NCBI GenBank assembly: GCA_934691725.1
Contig: CAKUTF010000048.1
Location: forward strand, 1 to 18,547
DNA: 18,547 bases
Origin: an uncultured Fibrobacter sp.
Lineage (GTDB): Bacteria > Fibrobacterota > Fibrobacteria > Fibrobacterales > Fibrobacteraceae
Direction: 5' to 3'
The notes below the pieces were generated by a model. It saw only the letters and a list, made by a program, of their open reading frames with translations, had not been told where the DNA came from and ran no database searches. Positions within the stretch are counted from its first letter, which is position 1, and every line of letters starts with the position of its first letter. Both the position numbers and the translations under genes were made by a program. Below are positions 7,213 through 14,170 of this stretch, piece by piece.

Positions 7213-7877
7213 CAGTTTCCCTCCCATTTCCCAACCCATTCGGCAAAGTGCAAACATTTTGCAGTCAATTTTTCAATCCCAACCCGTTTTAACGAATCAA
7301 CCCCAGCCGTTACTTTGTCATAATCCGGGATGACTTTTAAAATACGCTTTGACGGAGCCGTCTCCCAGCCGTTATCGATAAGTTCGGGATTTTCGAAATC
7401 AGTAGAAATATTTTTCAATGCAGCAAAGGCTTCTTCATCAAAATAGATTGGGCTTAAACATTCCGGTTCGACGAACAAGAGCGCCTCGAATTCATGGACC
7501 TGGATATACGGCACAAAGCGCCAATCACCAATATCTTTTCGAAATTCTTCTTCCAAGAGATGAACTTTATCAAAGACACTATTACGATTTTGCGCCTGTT
7601 CAAATCCGGGAAAATCTTTCGGCAAGGCATAATAGTCGAACATTGTCGTGAAGCGAAAGTCGCTAGAGGGACATTCCTTCAACCATTGGAGCAAGTCGTT
7701 TCGAACTTTTACATAAGAAGAGATTCCGCCACGATAAACTCTTCCCCGCTTATCGTCTTGACGCGTTTTGACGCATCTAGCTCTGACAAATATGTTTTTT
7801 GATGCAAGATGCGGAGCGAGCAGCGTTTCCGCAAACTTCTGTTCCGTATAGCCTTCAGCCAGCACGTTCAAAAACAT
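7212..7877 (-). CDS. DUF4276 family TOPRIM-like protein, partner of the adjacent ATPase
   Basis: The 221-residue protein begins MFLNVLAEGYTEQKF, with the glutamate of a TOPRIM-like first motif at E8 (family form VEGxTE). TTMFDYYALPKDFPG (77-91) is the conserved FDYYxLP segment of DUF4276, with D81. VHEFEALLF (127-135) is the third family signature, and a helical end follows with RILKVIPDYDK. DUF4276 (PF14103) is usually placed with TOPRIM-like folds and is often encoded next to an AAA ATPase. The pair is reminiscent of OLD, Gabija and PARIS, where the TOPRIM part is the nuclease effector. Nuclease activity here is inferred. The start is ATG 7877, overlapping the ATPase TGA by one base (TGATG) with GGGGGA ahead. 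The longer frame from 7910 would lie inside the ATPase gene. The stop overlaps the GT2 start in the same way. Confidence 0.8.
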   Translation of the reverse strand: MFLNVLAEGYTEQKFAETLLAPHLASKNIFVRARCVKTRQDDKRGRVYRGGISSYVKVRNDLLQWLKECPSSDFRFTTMFDYYALPKDFPGFEQAQNRNSVFDKVHLLEEEFRKDIGDWRFVPYIQVHEFEALLFVEPECLSPIYFDEEAFAALKNISTDFENPELIDNGWETAPSKRILKVIPDYDKVTAGVDSLKRVGIEKLTAKCLHFAEWVGKWEGN

Positions 7878-8977
7878 CACGGCTGTCCCCCAAAGACGTT
7901 CTTTTCCCACAGTTCGGACAAAGAATATTCTTCAAGCCAGCCTTCAAGCGACTTTGCATCGAGCCTTTTGATGACAGAGCTTTTCCGTGGAGCGTCCCGC
8001 TCAATGACAGCGACATCGCTTGCGGAAAATTCATCGACAAGGCGGGTGGATTGCGTCGAAACAACGACCTGCGCATTTCGGGAAGCTGTTTTTATCATCG
8101 AAGCGAGCAAGACGATTGCCTGCGGATGAAGCCCTAATTCCGGTTCATCCAGGACAATCACCCTGGACTGCAATTCAGGCGGCTGGAGTAGGAGCGTAGC
8201 CAGCGCCATAAAGCGGAGAGAACCGTCCGATATCTGGTGCGGCCCGAAAAGGTAGTCGCCGTTTTCGGCATCGGTCCAGTTCAGGCGAAGCCTCTGGTCA
8301 TCCAACAGCTCCAGGCTAAAATCGTCGAACTGAGGCATCGCCTTTTTCACATAGGCGACAATCCGATTGTAATACTTCAAATACTTCTCGGAGTTTTTCA
8401 ACCGGTAAAGAAAAGCCGCCAGATTGCCGGCATCGCTCCGCAAATAGGAAGCGTCATCGACGTAGCCGCGCGCCTTGATTCGTGCCGTATCGGAAGTGTC
8501 TTCAAACTGATAGACATGGATATTCTGCAAAAGACGCTTTAAATAAAGGCTTGTCGTGTCCCGCTCATCCGGCAGGGCTAGTTCAAAACCGCCGTTCAGT
8601 TTTTTTTCAAACGGAACCGGCTCGCCCTGTTTTTCATATCGAACCGTTTCCGAGCTGACATAGAGTCGGTCGGGTTTTGCAAAAGACAGCGAAACCGCAT
8701 AACGATCTGTCGCATTTTCGTCTTTGAACGTAACCGCGAATTTTAGATCCTGGGAAACCCGGGAACCGTAATACAGAAGAGAATTGACATCATTCCGGAG
8801 AACATAGCCCTGCAAATTTCCGGACATTCCAAAAGCGATCAGATTAAAAAGGGAAACCAGATTGCTTTTGCCCGAACCGTTCGCTCCGAGCAGAACGGTG
8901 ATGTCGCCCAGTTCCAATTCGTGCAAGCTTTCGTCATAGGACTTGAATCCGCTCAGTTCTATCTTTTCAAGCCTCAT
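7877..8977 (-). CDS. SMC/RecF-like AAA ATPase (AAA_21/AAA_15 type)
   Basis: The 366-residue protein starts MRLEKIELSGFKSYDES and has Walker A GANGSGKS at 31-38, an ABC-type signature SDGSLRF at 250-256, Walker B VIVLDEPELGLHP at 273-285 and a switch segment STQS at 307-310. These are the marks of the predicted ATPase group COG4637/AAA_21, an SMC-like fold with a short insert instead of long coiled coils. There is no TOPRIM domain fused to it, and the next gene supplies one. A sensor ATPase controlling the TOPRIM partner is the likely role, by analogy with OLD-like and PARIS-like systems. ATG 8977 is chosen because it forms ATGA with the stop of the regulator gene and has GGGGGA six bases upstream. 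The frame is open back to 9055, but that extension lies in the regulator gene. Confidence 0.87.
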   Translation of the reverse strand: MRLEKIELSGFKSYDESLHELELGDITVLLGANGSGKSNLVSLFNLIAFGMSGNLQGYVLRNDVNSLLYYGSRVSQDLKFAVTFKDENATDRYAVSLSFAKPDRLYVSSETVRYEKQGEPVPFEKKLNGGFELALPDERDTTSLYLKRLLQNIHVYQFEDTSDTARIKARGYVDDASYLRSDAGNLAAFLYRLKNSEKYLKYYNRIVAYVKKAMPQFDDFSLELLDDQRLRLNWTDAENGDYLFGPHQISDGSLRFMALATLLLQPPELQSRVIVLDEPELGLHPQAIVLLASMIKTASRNAQVVVSTQSTRLVDEFSASDVAVIERDAPRKSSVIKRLDAKSLEGWLEEYSLSELWEKNVFGGQP

Positions 8978-10353
8978 GATTCCCCCGACACATCCACCAA
9001 ATAAAAGCCGCCCGTCTTTTTGCTTCCTCGACGTTCCACCTTGCGGGATTCGCAAAGTCCGGAGAGGATCTTGCGGACATAACTATCGGAAAGACCGGTT
9101 CGCTTCATGAGAAAACCAACCTTGCAACCCGGATTTTCTTCAAGAATTCCGAGAATTTTGTTTTCAGCAGAAAATTTATCCGCTACTTTATCCGCTACTT
9201 TATCCGCTACTTTATCCGCTACTTTATCCTTTTCCTTGCGAGCAAAAACCGTCACCTTGATCCCGCCGCTTACGGCTTCATATTTAGGGGACTCCAGGCC
9301 CGCTTCGCAAAAAAGCCGGATGACGCGGGTAACACCCGAACCGAACTTTTCGATTTCCCCCAGCTGGTGAAAATGATTGGCTATCGCCTTGTTGCGGAGA
9401 GTGGAAAGATAGCGGTTGTTCAGCAAATCCTCGACATCCATCCCGTCGAGCAGATTTCCCGGATTGAAAAATTCGATGCGCTTTTCAAAAACCTTGATAC
9501 AGGATTCCGAAGGGGAACGGTAATCCCGATGAACGACCATATTCAAGATCAATTCGCGAATTGCCTCGAGCGGATAGTCCCAAACCAAGTCGTTTTCCGG
9601 TTTTCCTGAAATGACCACGGCGCAGTTGATGTGCTTTTTTACAAAATCAAAGATTTGATCGACCTGGCTTACCAAATCGCCATGAGACTCAGCCCGATCC
9701 TTGATCAGGGTTTCCGTCTGGAAAAAGCCCATCTGCACCGCGGTATTCAGATTCCACTCTTTTGCGAAAAGCATTTCTGCTGCAAAAGTCAATTTTCCAT
9801 TGCGCAATAAACGATTCTTGATTAAGAACTCTTTGGCCTCTTCGGGAACATGGTAACCGCGCTGGTTGATGCGCCGAATACTATCGACGACCTTTTCCAG
9901 GGAAATCTCATCCATCGAAGAAGACTCGTCAAGAACATAGTCCCAGCTGGAATTCTGCGTCTGTAAAATGTAATCGCCTATTTCCATCGGCGCCATGACA
10001 TGGTTGCTGTTTTCGCGCCGCAAAAAACAACGCCCCTGGACGGCTACCGGCTTGATGGCGCTTTCCCTTACTCGCAAGGCTACAACCGTTTTTCCCTTGT
10101 AACAAAATGACTCCACATCGGGCATCTGGACTGGATTCGTCTTGCTTTTTATTTCGTTAATCCATTTTTGCAGGCTTTCCTTGCCTATTTGCACACCGGG
10201 AATCCTATCCGACGACTTGACGCCTAAAAAAATTGTTCCGCCCCGCCTGTTCGCAAAAGCACAGACGCTTTCCACCGTTTCCTGGTTGAACGTGGACTTG
10301 AATTCGGTTCTTTCGTTTTCGCCGACTTCAATCTGTGCGCCATAGCTCGTCAT
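8974..10353 (-). CDS. Schlafen-AlbA_2 domain regulator with ATPase_c_4-like domain and winged helix
   Basis: The 459-residue protein has three parts. Residues 11-125 form an AlbA_2 domain: NERTEFKSTF, then CAFANRRGGTIFLGV, then KPVAVQGRCFLRREN. Residues 255-370 match the ATPase-like C-terminal domain seen in RecG-related AlbA_2 proteins (PLEAIRELILNMVVHRDY, IEFFNPGNL, EKFGSGVTRVIR). After a linker with four DKVA repeats (376-393) comes a winged-helix DNA-binding end (about 397-455). Such proteins are usually called putative transcriptional regulators or ATP-binding proteins. Their biochemical role is poorly known. It is first in the minus-strand series and overlaps the ATPase start as ATGA. 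I prefer ATG 10353 to the TTG at 10380, because the predicted promoter would put transcription start near 10383, leaving about 30 bases of leader for the ATG and almost none for the TTG. GGA lies eight bases ahead. Confidence 0.83.
   Translation of the reverse strand: MTSYGAQIEVGENERTEFKSTFNQETVESVCAFANRRGGTIFLGVKSSDRIPGVQIGKESLQKWINEIKSKTNPVQMPDVESFCYKGKTVVALRVRESAIKPVAVQGRCFLRRENSNHVMAPMEIGDYILQTQNSSWDYVLDESSSMDEISLEKVVDSIRRINQRGYHVPEEAKEFLIKNRLLRNGKLTFAAEMLFAKEWNLNTAVQMGFFQTETLIKDRAESHGDLVSQVDQIFDFVKKHINCAVVISGKPENDLVWDYPLEAIRELILNMVVHRDYRSPSESCIKVFEKRIEFFNPGNLLDGMDVEDLLNNRYLSTLRNKAIANHFHQLGEIEKFGSGVTRVIRLFCEAGLESPKYEAVSGGIKVTVFARKEKDKVADKVADKVADKVADKFSAENKILGILEENPGCKVGFLMKRTGLSDSYVRKILSGLCESRKVERRGSKKTGGFYLVDVSGES
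9175..9229. repeat. 12-bp tandem repeat inside the regulator gene
   Basis: The unit TTTATCCGCTAC is repeated four times exactly (9175-9186, 9187-9198, 9199-9210, 9211-9222), followed by seven bases of a fifth copy. On the coding strand it encodes the four-residue unit DKVA. Because the unit is a multiple of three, copy-number change would alter the length of the linker between the ATPase-like domain and the winged helix without breaking the frame. Perfect identity between copies points to recent slippage or active homogenisation. Confidence 0.95.
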
Positions 10354-10389
10354 TTTATATTCCGATTTTCTCCTATTCAAGCGAACTAA

Positions 10390-10417
10390 AATATAACAAA
10401 CATCTCCTATTTTGCAA
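10390..10417 (-). promoter_or_regulatory. Candidate sigma70-type promoter of the regulator-ATPase-TOPRIM operon
   Basis: On the minus strand TTGCAA (10417-10412) and TATATT (10395-10390) are separated by 16 bases. This gives four and five matches to the -35 and -10 consensus. Transcription would start near 10383, about 30 bases before ATG 10353. Nothing better lies between this point and the start codon. It is a prediction by eye only. Confidence 0.45.
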
Positions 10418-10520
10418 TGCGAGCGTAAGCGATTATTTCAAAAACTTCTTCGTCGCCATTTCCAAACGGCGAAGATTATCGATTCCCCGAACCCGATTTC
10501 TGATTTTATTACAAAAGTCT

Positions 10521-10575
10521 CCCTGTTGAATTCCACTCAGCTAAAGCTACATTTTATTCCTTGGAATTTACAGGG
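10521..10575. promoter_or_regulatory. Imperfect inverted repeat, candidate operator between the divergent operons
   Basis: CCCTGTTGAATTCC (10521-10534) and GGAATTTACAGGG (10563-10575) are inverted copies that differ by one mismatch and one extra base, 28 bases apart. The right arm covers the likely -35 element of the AIPR gene (10567-10572). This is the arrangement expected of a dimeric repressor site. The winged-helix regulator transcribed away from this region is an obvious candidate to bind it, but that is inference. A smaller dyad (TTCC-TT-GGAA, 10557-10566) sits inside it. Confidence 0.45.
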
Positions 10576-10598
10576 AAAGCCATTTTTTGTAATATATT
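10567..10598 (+). promoter_or_regulatory. Candidate promoter of the AIPR gene, giving a leaderless or near-leaderless mRNA
   Basis: TTTACA (10567-10572) and TAATAT (10590-10595) are 17 bases apart. TATATT at 10593-10598 is a slightly shifted alternative -10. Transcription would begin at about 10602-10605, and the ATG is at 10605-10607. The only purine-rich stretch (AGGG, 10599-10602) is too close to the ATG to act as a normal Shine-Dalgarno site. Confidence 0.45.
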
Positions 10599-10604
10599 AG
10601 GGAT

Positions 10605-12302
10605 ATGGACATCGCAAAACAGATCATTGACCAACGGATTCTTAAGCTGATTGAAGAAAATCCCCAGCTTTTTACAGAAAACCCGGAAAAAAATGTATCC
10701 AAGGCTTTTCTGCTGCTGGGAGTCTCCGCCTACCTGGACATTGATTTTTCCGCAGCCAGTCAATATATCACGGACGGCAGTTACGATGGCGGAATCGATG
10801 CCGTCTATTTCGTGGAAGGCCAAGACCTCCAGCTCAACGTTGTACTTTTTCAGTCCAAATACACACGAGACCTGGAAAGGGATTCCAATTTTCCGGCAAA
10901 CGCCATCGAGAAAGCCGTAAGCACGGTCAATTCCGTTTTCGATCCCTCTTCCCATGTTGAACTGAACGAAAAGACCCGAAAAAAGATAGATGAAATCCGA
11001 TCCTTGATTTTGGACGGGCGAATCCCCTATGTCACCTTTGTCATGCTGAACAACGGCCTGTCCTGGACATCCGAAGGCGAAACCTATATCCACAATCATT
11101 TTAAAAACCAGCCTCAGGTCAAGTTCGTCCACTTCAACCATTCGGACATTCTCAACTTCATCAACCGCAACCAACCGATAGACGCCCAGATTTCCTTGTC
11201 CGGAAAAGCCGTACAGGAAAACTTCAATTACACGCGCGTCGTTCTCGGAAGGGTCGCCGTAACCGAAATTTTCCGGTTGATGAAAGATTTCGGCGATGCA
11301 CTGCTAGAAAAAAATATCCGGCGAAACCTGGGGAAAAACGCAGTCAACAGCGGAATCATCGATACGCTGCTAAGCGACAGGAAAAGCCAGAACTTTTTCT
11401 TCTACAACAATGGGATTACCTTTGTCTGCAGCAAGATGAGCTACAATGCGCTCCAGAAAGAGGACTGGATTTTAAAGACTAGCGATCTCCAGATTATCAA
11501 CGGCGGCCAGACCTGCAAGACCATCTACCAGACCATCCGGGAAAATCCAGCAAAGGATTTTTCCAATGTCTTTGTGCTGCTGCGCCTTTATGAAATCAGC
11601 GATGACGAAAATATCGTCCAAGATATCACATACGCGACCAATTCGCAGAATCCTGTCGATCTAAGGGATTTAAAATCCAATGACCAACGCCAAATTCTTC
11701 TGGAAACAAGTTCCGCGGATTTGGGATTCCTCTACAAAAGAAAAAGAGATTTTTCGACGAATGCAAACGCAATCCCGGCAAGCGTTGCAGCCGAAGCCGC
11801 ACTTGCCATCTGGAGAGACAAGCCTTATATCGCCCGTTACAGGCGAAACGATTTATTCGACAGCTTCTATGAAGATATTTTCAATAATCTGAATGCAGCC
11901 CAGATGATTATCGCTGTGCTGATATTCCGCTTTTGCGACGCAATGCGAAAGAAAGATTCCCCGAACAGGGAAATTTCTTCCGTGCGCCCATTTGAATGTC
12001 ACTTCGTCGCCAACATCGTCGGGAAAATTTTATTAAAAGAAAATTCTCTGGCAGTTGATGAATTGACCCACAAGAATTTTCAATCCATCAAGTCCGCGTT
12101 TGAAAACAACAAGGAAACCTATTTCAATACGGCTGAAGCCTTGTTGCAGGAAATGCTCCGCGACTACTTTGGCAACAAACCGATGGAATCCCTTGATGGT
12201 AGAACTTTGGCAGCACCGTTCAGGCGTTTCGATCTGATGGAAAACTACATCAAAAATCCTTCGTGGACGGCGTCCCACCCGTTCGTCGCAAGAGCCGAAT
12301 AG
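10605..12302 (+). CDS. AIPR family protein (abortive infection phage resistance)
   Basis: The 565-residue protein carries the AIPR (PF10592) core: FFFYNNGITFVCSK (264-277), LQIINGGQTCKTIYQT (295-310), then LLRLYEISDDENIVQDITYATNSQNPVDLRDLKSND. The N-terminal part has GSYDGGIDAVYF (58-69) followed by VLFQSKYTRD (80-89). This resembles the D...(E/Q)xK arrangement of Mrr-like PD-(D/E)XK nucleases, with D61 or D65, Q83 and K85 as candidate active-site residues. The family is linked to abortive phage resistance, originally from lactococcal plasmids, but its mechanism is not well established. The gene is divergent from the regulator-ATPase-TOPRIM operon and separated from it by about 250 bases. Its last 58 bases overlap hisN in antisense, and the final residues (SWTASHPFVARAE) are probably an accident of that junction. 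ATG 10605 is the only sensible start. No other start codon occurs nearby. Confidence 0.87.
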   Translation: MDIAKQIIDQRILKLIEENPQLFTENPEKNVSKAFLLLGVSAYLDIDFSAASQYITDGSYDGGIDAVYFVEGQDLQLNVVLFQSKYTRDLERDSNFPANAIEKAVSTVNSVFDPSSHVELNEKTRKKIDEIRSLILDGRIPYVTFVMLNNGLSWTSEGETYIHNHFKNQPQVKFVHFNHSDILNFINRNQPIDAQISLSGKAVQENFNYTRVVLGRVAVTEIFRLMKDFGDALLEKNIRRNLGKNAVNSGIIDTLLSDRKSQNFFFYNNGITFVCSKMSYNALQKEDWILKTSDLQIINGGQTCKTIYQTIRENPAKDFSNVFVLLRLYEISDDENIVQDITYATNSQNPVDLRDLKSNDQRQILLETSSADLGFLYKRKRDFSTNANAIPASVAAEAALAIWRDKPYIARYRRNDLFDSFYEDIFNNLNAAQMIIAVLIFRFCDAMRKKDSPNREISSVRPFECHFVANIVGKILLKENSLAVDELTHKNFQSIKSAFENNKETYFNTAEALLQEMLRDYFGNKPMESLDGRTLAAPFRRFDLMENYIKNPSWTASHPFVARAE

Positions 12303-13039
12303 CCTTCGTGGATTTCCCGGAGAGGCTTGCCGTTCGCATCGAAAAGGCGCGTTTCGCCGTCGAGGGTGGAGAACTTTCCGCCGGCTTCGGAAAAGATCGC
12401 GGGGAATGCGGCGATGTCCCAGAGGGAAACGACCGGGTCCGCCATCGCTTCGGCGCGACCTGTCGCAACGAGAAAATAGCCGTAGCAGTCTCCCCAGCCG
12501 CGGTAGAGCGCAGCCGACTTGCGGTAGCGTTCAAAGAATTCCGCACGGCCCTCGGATTCAAAGGTGTTCACAGTTCCCGAAAGGGCGAGACCTTCGGAAA
12601 GTTTCACGTTCGACACGCGGGCGCGTTTTCCATCGACGAAGGCGCCGTGGCCCTTCCCGGCGACGAGCGTGTGGCGAAGCGCAGGCAGATGGATGATTCC
12701 CACGAGAGGTTCGTCCTTGCGGTAAAGTCCGATGAGCGTCCCGAAAAGCGGAACGCCGCGAATGAAGGACTTCGTTCCGTCGATCGGGTCGAAAATCCAC
12801 TTGTATTCCGCGTCGGGCTTCTCGATGCCGAATTCCTCGCCGATGAGTCCGAAGTCGGGGGTTTCCGAAGCGAAAACCTTGCGAAGCTCCTCTTCCGCGC
12901 CGCGGTCGGCGACTGTCACCGGCGTGTTGTCCGGCTTCCATTCCACCGAAAGGTCCGATTCAAAGTTCGAAAGGATGACGCGCTCCGCATTTTTAGCGGC
13001 ACGCTCCGCGATTTTTAACAGTTCCCCGACTTCAGACAT
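12245..13039 (-). CDS. hisN: Histidinol-phosphatase, inositol monophosphatase-like (HisN type)
   Basis: The 264-residue protein has the signature sites of the Mg-dependent IMPase family: GEEFG at 67-71, with E68/E69 as metal ligands, WIFDPIDGTKSF at 81-92, and WDIAAFPAI at 207-215 with D208. The size is normal. The family covers several phosphatases. Histidinol-phosphatase (dephosphorylation of L-histidinol phosphate in histidine synthesis) is favoured because hisC lies directly upstream and overlaps it, and because the sequence (for example RGWGDCYGYFLVATGRAE) is of the HisN/ImpL kind rather than SuhB. ATG 13039 has GGAAGG six bases ahead, inside the end of hisC, so translation is probably coupled. 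The 3' end is overlapped for 58 bases by the AIPR gene on the other strand. CysQ- or inositol-phosphatase activity remains possible. Confidence 0.85.
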   Translation of the reverse strand: MSEVGELLKIAERAAKNAERVILSNFESDLSVEWKPDNTPVTVADRGAEEELRKVFASETPDFGLIGEEFGIEKPDAEYKWIFDPIDGTKSFIRGVPLFGTLIGLYRKDEPLVGIIHLPALRHTLVAGKGHGAFVDGKRARVSNVKLSEGLALSGTVNTFESEGRAEFFERYRKSAALYRGWGDCYGYFLVATGRAEAMADPVVSLWDIAAFPAIFSEAGGKFSTLDGETRLFDANGKPLREIHEGYSALATNGWDAVHEGFLM

Positions 13040-14126
13040 TCAGCGCCTTCCATTTTTTGACTAGCTCAACGAGCAGCGCGTTTTCTTCGGGTTTTCCGAC
13101 CGTGACGCGGACCCATTCCGGAAGCCCGAAGCTTTTCAGGTAGCGGATGATCATCCCGTTCCGTTCGAGAAACTTCACCAGATCTGCGCATTTTTCGCCG
13201 ATGCGGATGCAGAGAAAGTTCGCCTGCGTCGGGAGAACCTGAAAGCCCAGAACGGAAAAAGCTTCCGAAAGTTCACGGATGCCCCGAGCGTTCATTTCGA
13301 GCGTCCGGCGGAGATGTTCTTCGTCGGAAAGCGCGGCGACAGCGGCGGCCTGGGCGGCGAGGTTCACGTCGAACGGAGGCTTCACCTTCCACATCGCGCG
13401 GATGACCTCTTCGCTCGAAAAGGCGTAGCCGATTCGCAGCCCGGCAAGCCCGTAAACCTTGCTGAACGTGCGGTTGAGCATCAGGTTTGGGAATTTCGAA
13501 AGCTGCGGCACGAGCTGCGGATAGTCCGAGGCCGTGGCGAATTCCGAATACGCTTCGTCGATAAAGACCAGGACATTCGGCGGGACCTTTTCGAGGAATT
13601 TGAGAACTTCCCGCTCCGTGTAATAGGCGCCCGTGGGATTGTTCGGGTTGCAGAGAAAGACAGCGTGCGTCTTCGGCGTAAGAGCCTGGAGGTAGGCTTC
13701 GAGCGGAACCTTTTCCTCGGATTCCGAGACGGATACGAACTTCGCCCCGTAGAGAAGAGCCGTCGCGCGATAGACGGAAAATGTCGCGCGGATGCCGACT
13801 ACTTCGTCGCCCGGGCGGAAGAACGCCTTGCCCACCATGTCGATGATTTCGTCCGAGCCGTTGCCGAGAACGATCTGCGATTTTTTTACGCTGAACTTTC
13901 TTTCAAGAGCCGCGAGCAGATGCGGAGCGTTTCCCCGCGGATAGAGATGGAGCGTCGGGGCGACTTTTTCATACGCTTCGCAGGCTTTTGGCGAAGGCCC
14001 GAGCGGGTTCTCGTTCGACGCGAGCTTTACCGCGCCCGAAAGACCGTATTCTTCACAGATTTCCTCGATCGATTTTCCGGGAACGTAATCGGAAAGTTCT
14101 TCGAGTTCAGGGCGAGTTTCTATCAT
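13032..14126 (-). CDS. hisC: Histidinol-phosphate aminotransferase
   Basis: The 364-residue protein is a fold-type I PLP aminotransferase of the HisC length and pattern. It has KLASNENPLGPSP at 34-46, GNGSDEIIDM at 88-97, the PNNPTG turn at 161-166, FIDEAYSEF with D190 (PLP ring nitrogen) at 188-196, and NRTFSKVYGLAGLRIGYAF at 218-236 with the Schiff-base lysine K223. The enzyme makes L-histidinol phosphate from imidazole-acetol phosphate and glutamate. The downstream hisN gene encodes the next step, and the 8-base overlap supports a two-gene unit. GAGG lies five bases ahead of the ATG. The promoter candidate sits in the 44-base gap after the pectate lyase. The other his genes are not in the window. 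Some HisC enzymes also act on aromatic amino acids. Confidence 0.92.
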   Translation of the reverse strand: MIETRPELEELSDYVPGKSIEEICEEYGLSGAVKLASNENPLGPSPKACEAYEKVAPTLHLYPRGNAPHLLAALERKFSVKKSQIVLGNGSDEIIDMVGKAFFRPGDEVVGIRATFSVYRATALLYGAKFVSVSESEEKVPLEAYLQALTPKTHAVFLCNPNNPTGAYYTEREVLKFLEKVPPNVLVFIDEAYSEFATASDYPQLVPQLSKFPNLMLNRTFSKVYGLAGLRIGYAFSSEEVIRAMWKVKPPFDVNLAAQAAAVAALSDEEHLRRTLEMNARGIRELSEAFSVLGFQVLPTQANFLCIRIGEKCADLVKFLERNGMIIRYLKSFGLPEWVRVTVGKPEENALLVELVKKWKALNV

Positions 14127-14161
14127 AAAACCTCTTCTAGGCTTTCAAGAATTTCGCCCTA

Positions 14162-14170
14162 AATGTAGAA
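14162..14170 (-). promoter_or_regulatory. Candidate -10 region of hisC-hisN
   Basis: The minus-strand sequence TTCTACATT occupies the short gap between the pectate lyase stop and hisC. An identical nine-base word lies at the same distance before the ilvC start. TACATT would serve as the -10 hexamer, with transcription starting near 14155 and a leader of roughly 30 bases. No good -35 hexamer is visible. Confidence 0.35.

Noticed and set aside
7877..8977. OLD-family nuclease (ATPase fused to TOPRIM)
   Set aside because: The ATPase ends shortly after its switch motif at residue 310 and has no TOPRIM domain of its own. The TOPRIM-like part is a separate gene.
9175..9229. CRISPR-like array
   Set aside because: The 12-bp units are directly adjacent with no spacers and lie within a coding frame, so this is a simple tandem repeat.
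10554..11174. Minus-strand open frame of 206 codons opposite the start of AIPR
   Set aside because: It is antisense to a well-supported AIPR gene and would occupy its promoter. The valine/glycine-rich translation matches nothing.
12245..14126. Part of a full histidine operon
   Set aside because: Only hisC and hisN are present. Upstream is a pectate lyase and downstream an AIPR gene, so no further his genes lie in the window.
13314..14162. Plus-strand open frame of 282 codons opposite hisC
   Set aside because: It is fully antisense to hisC, which has all its catalytic motifs, and shows no known domain.
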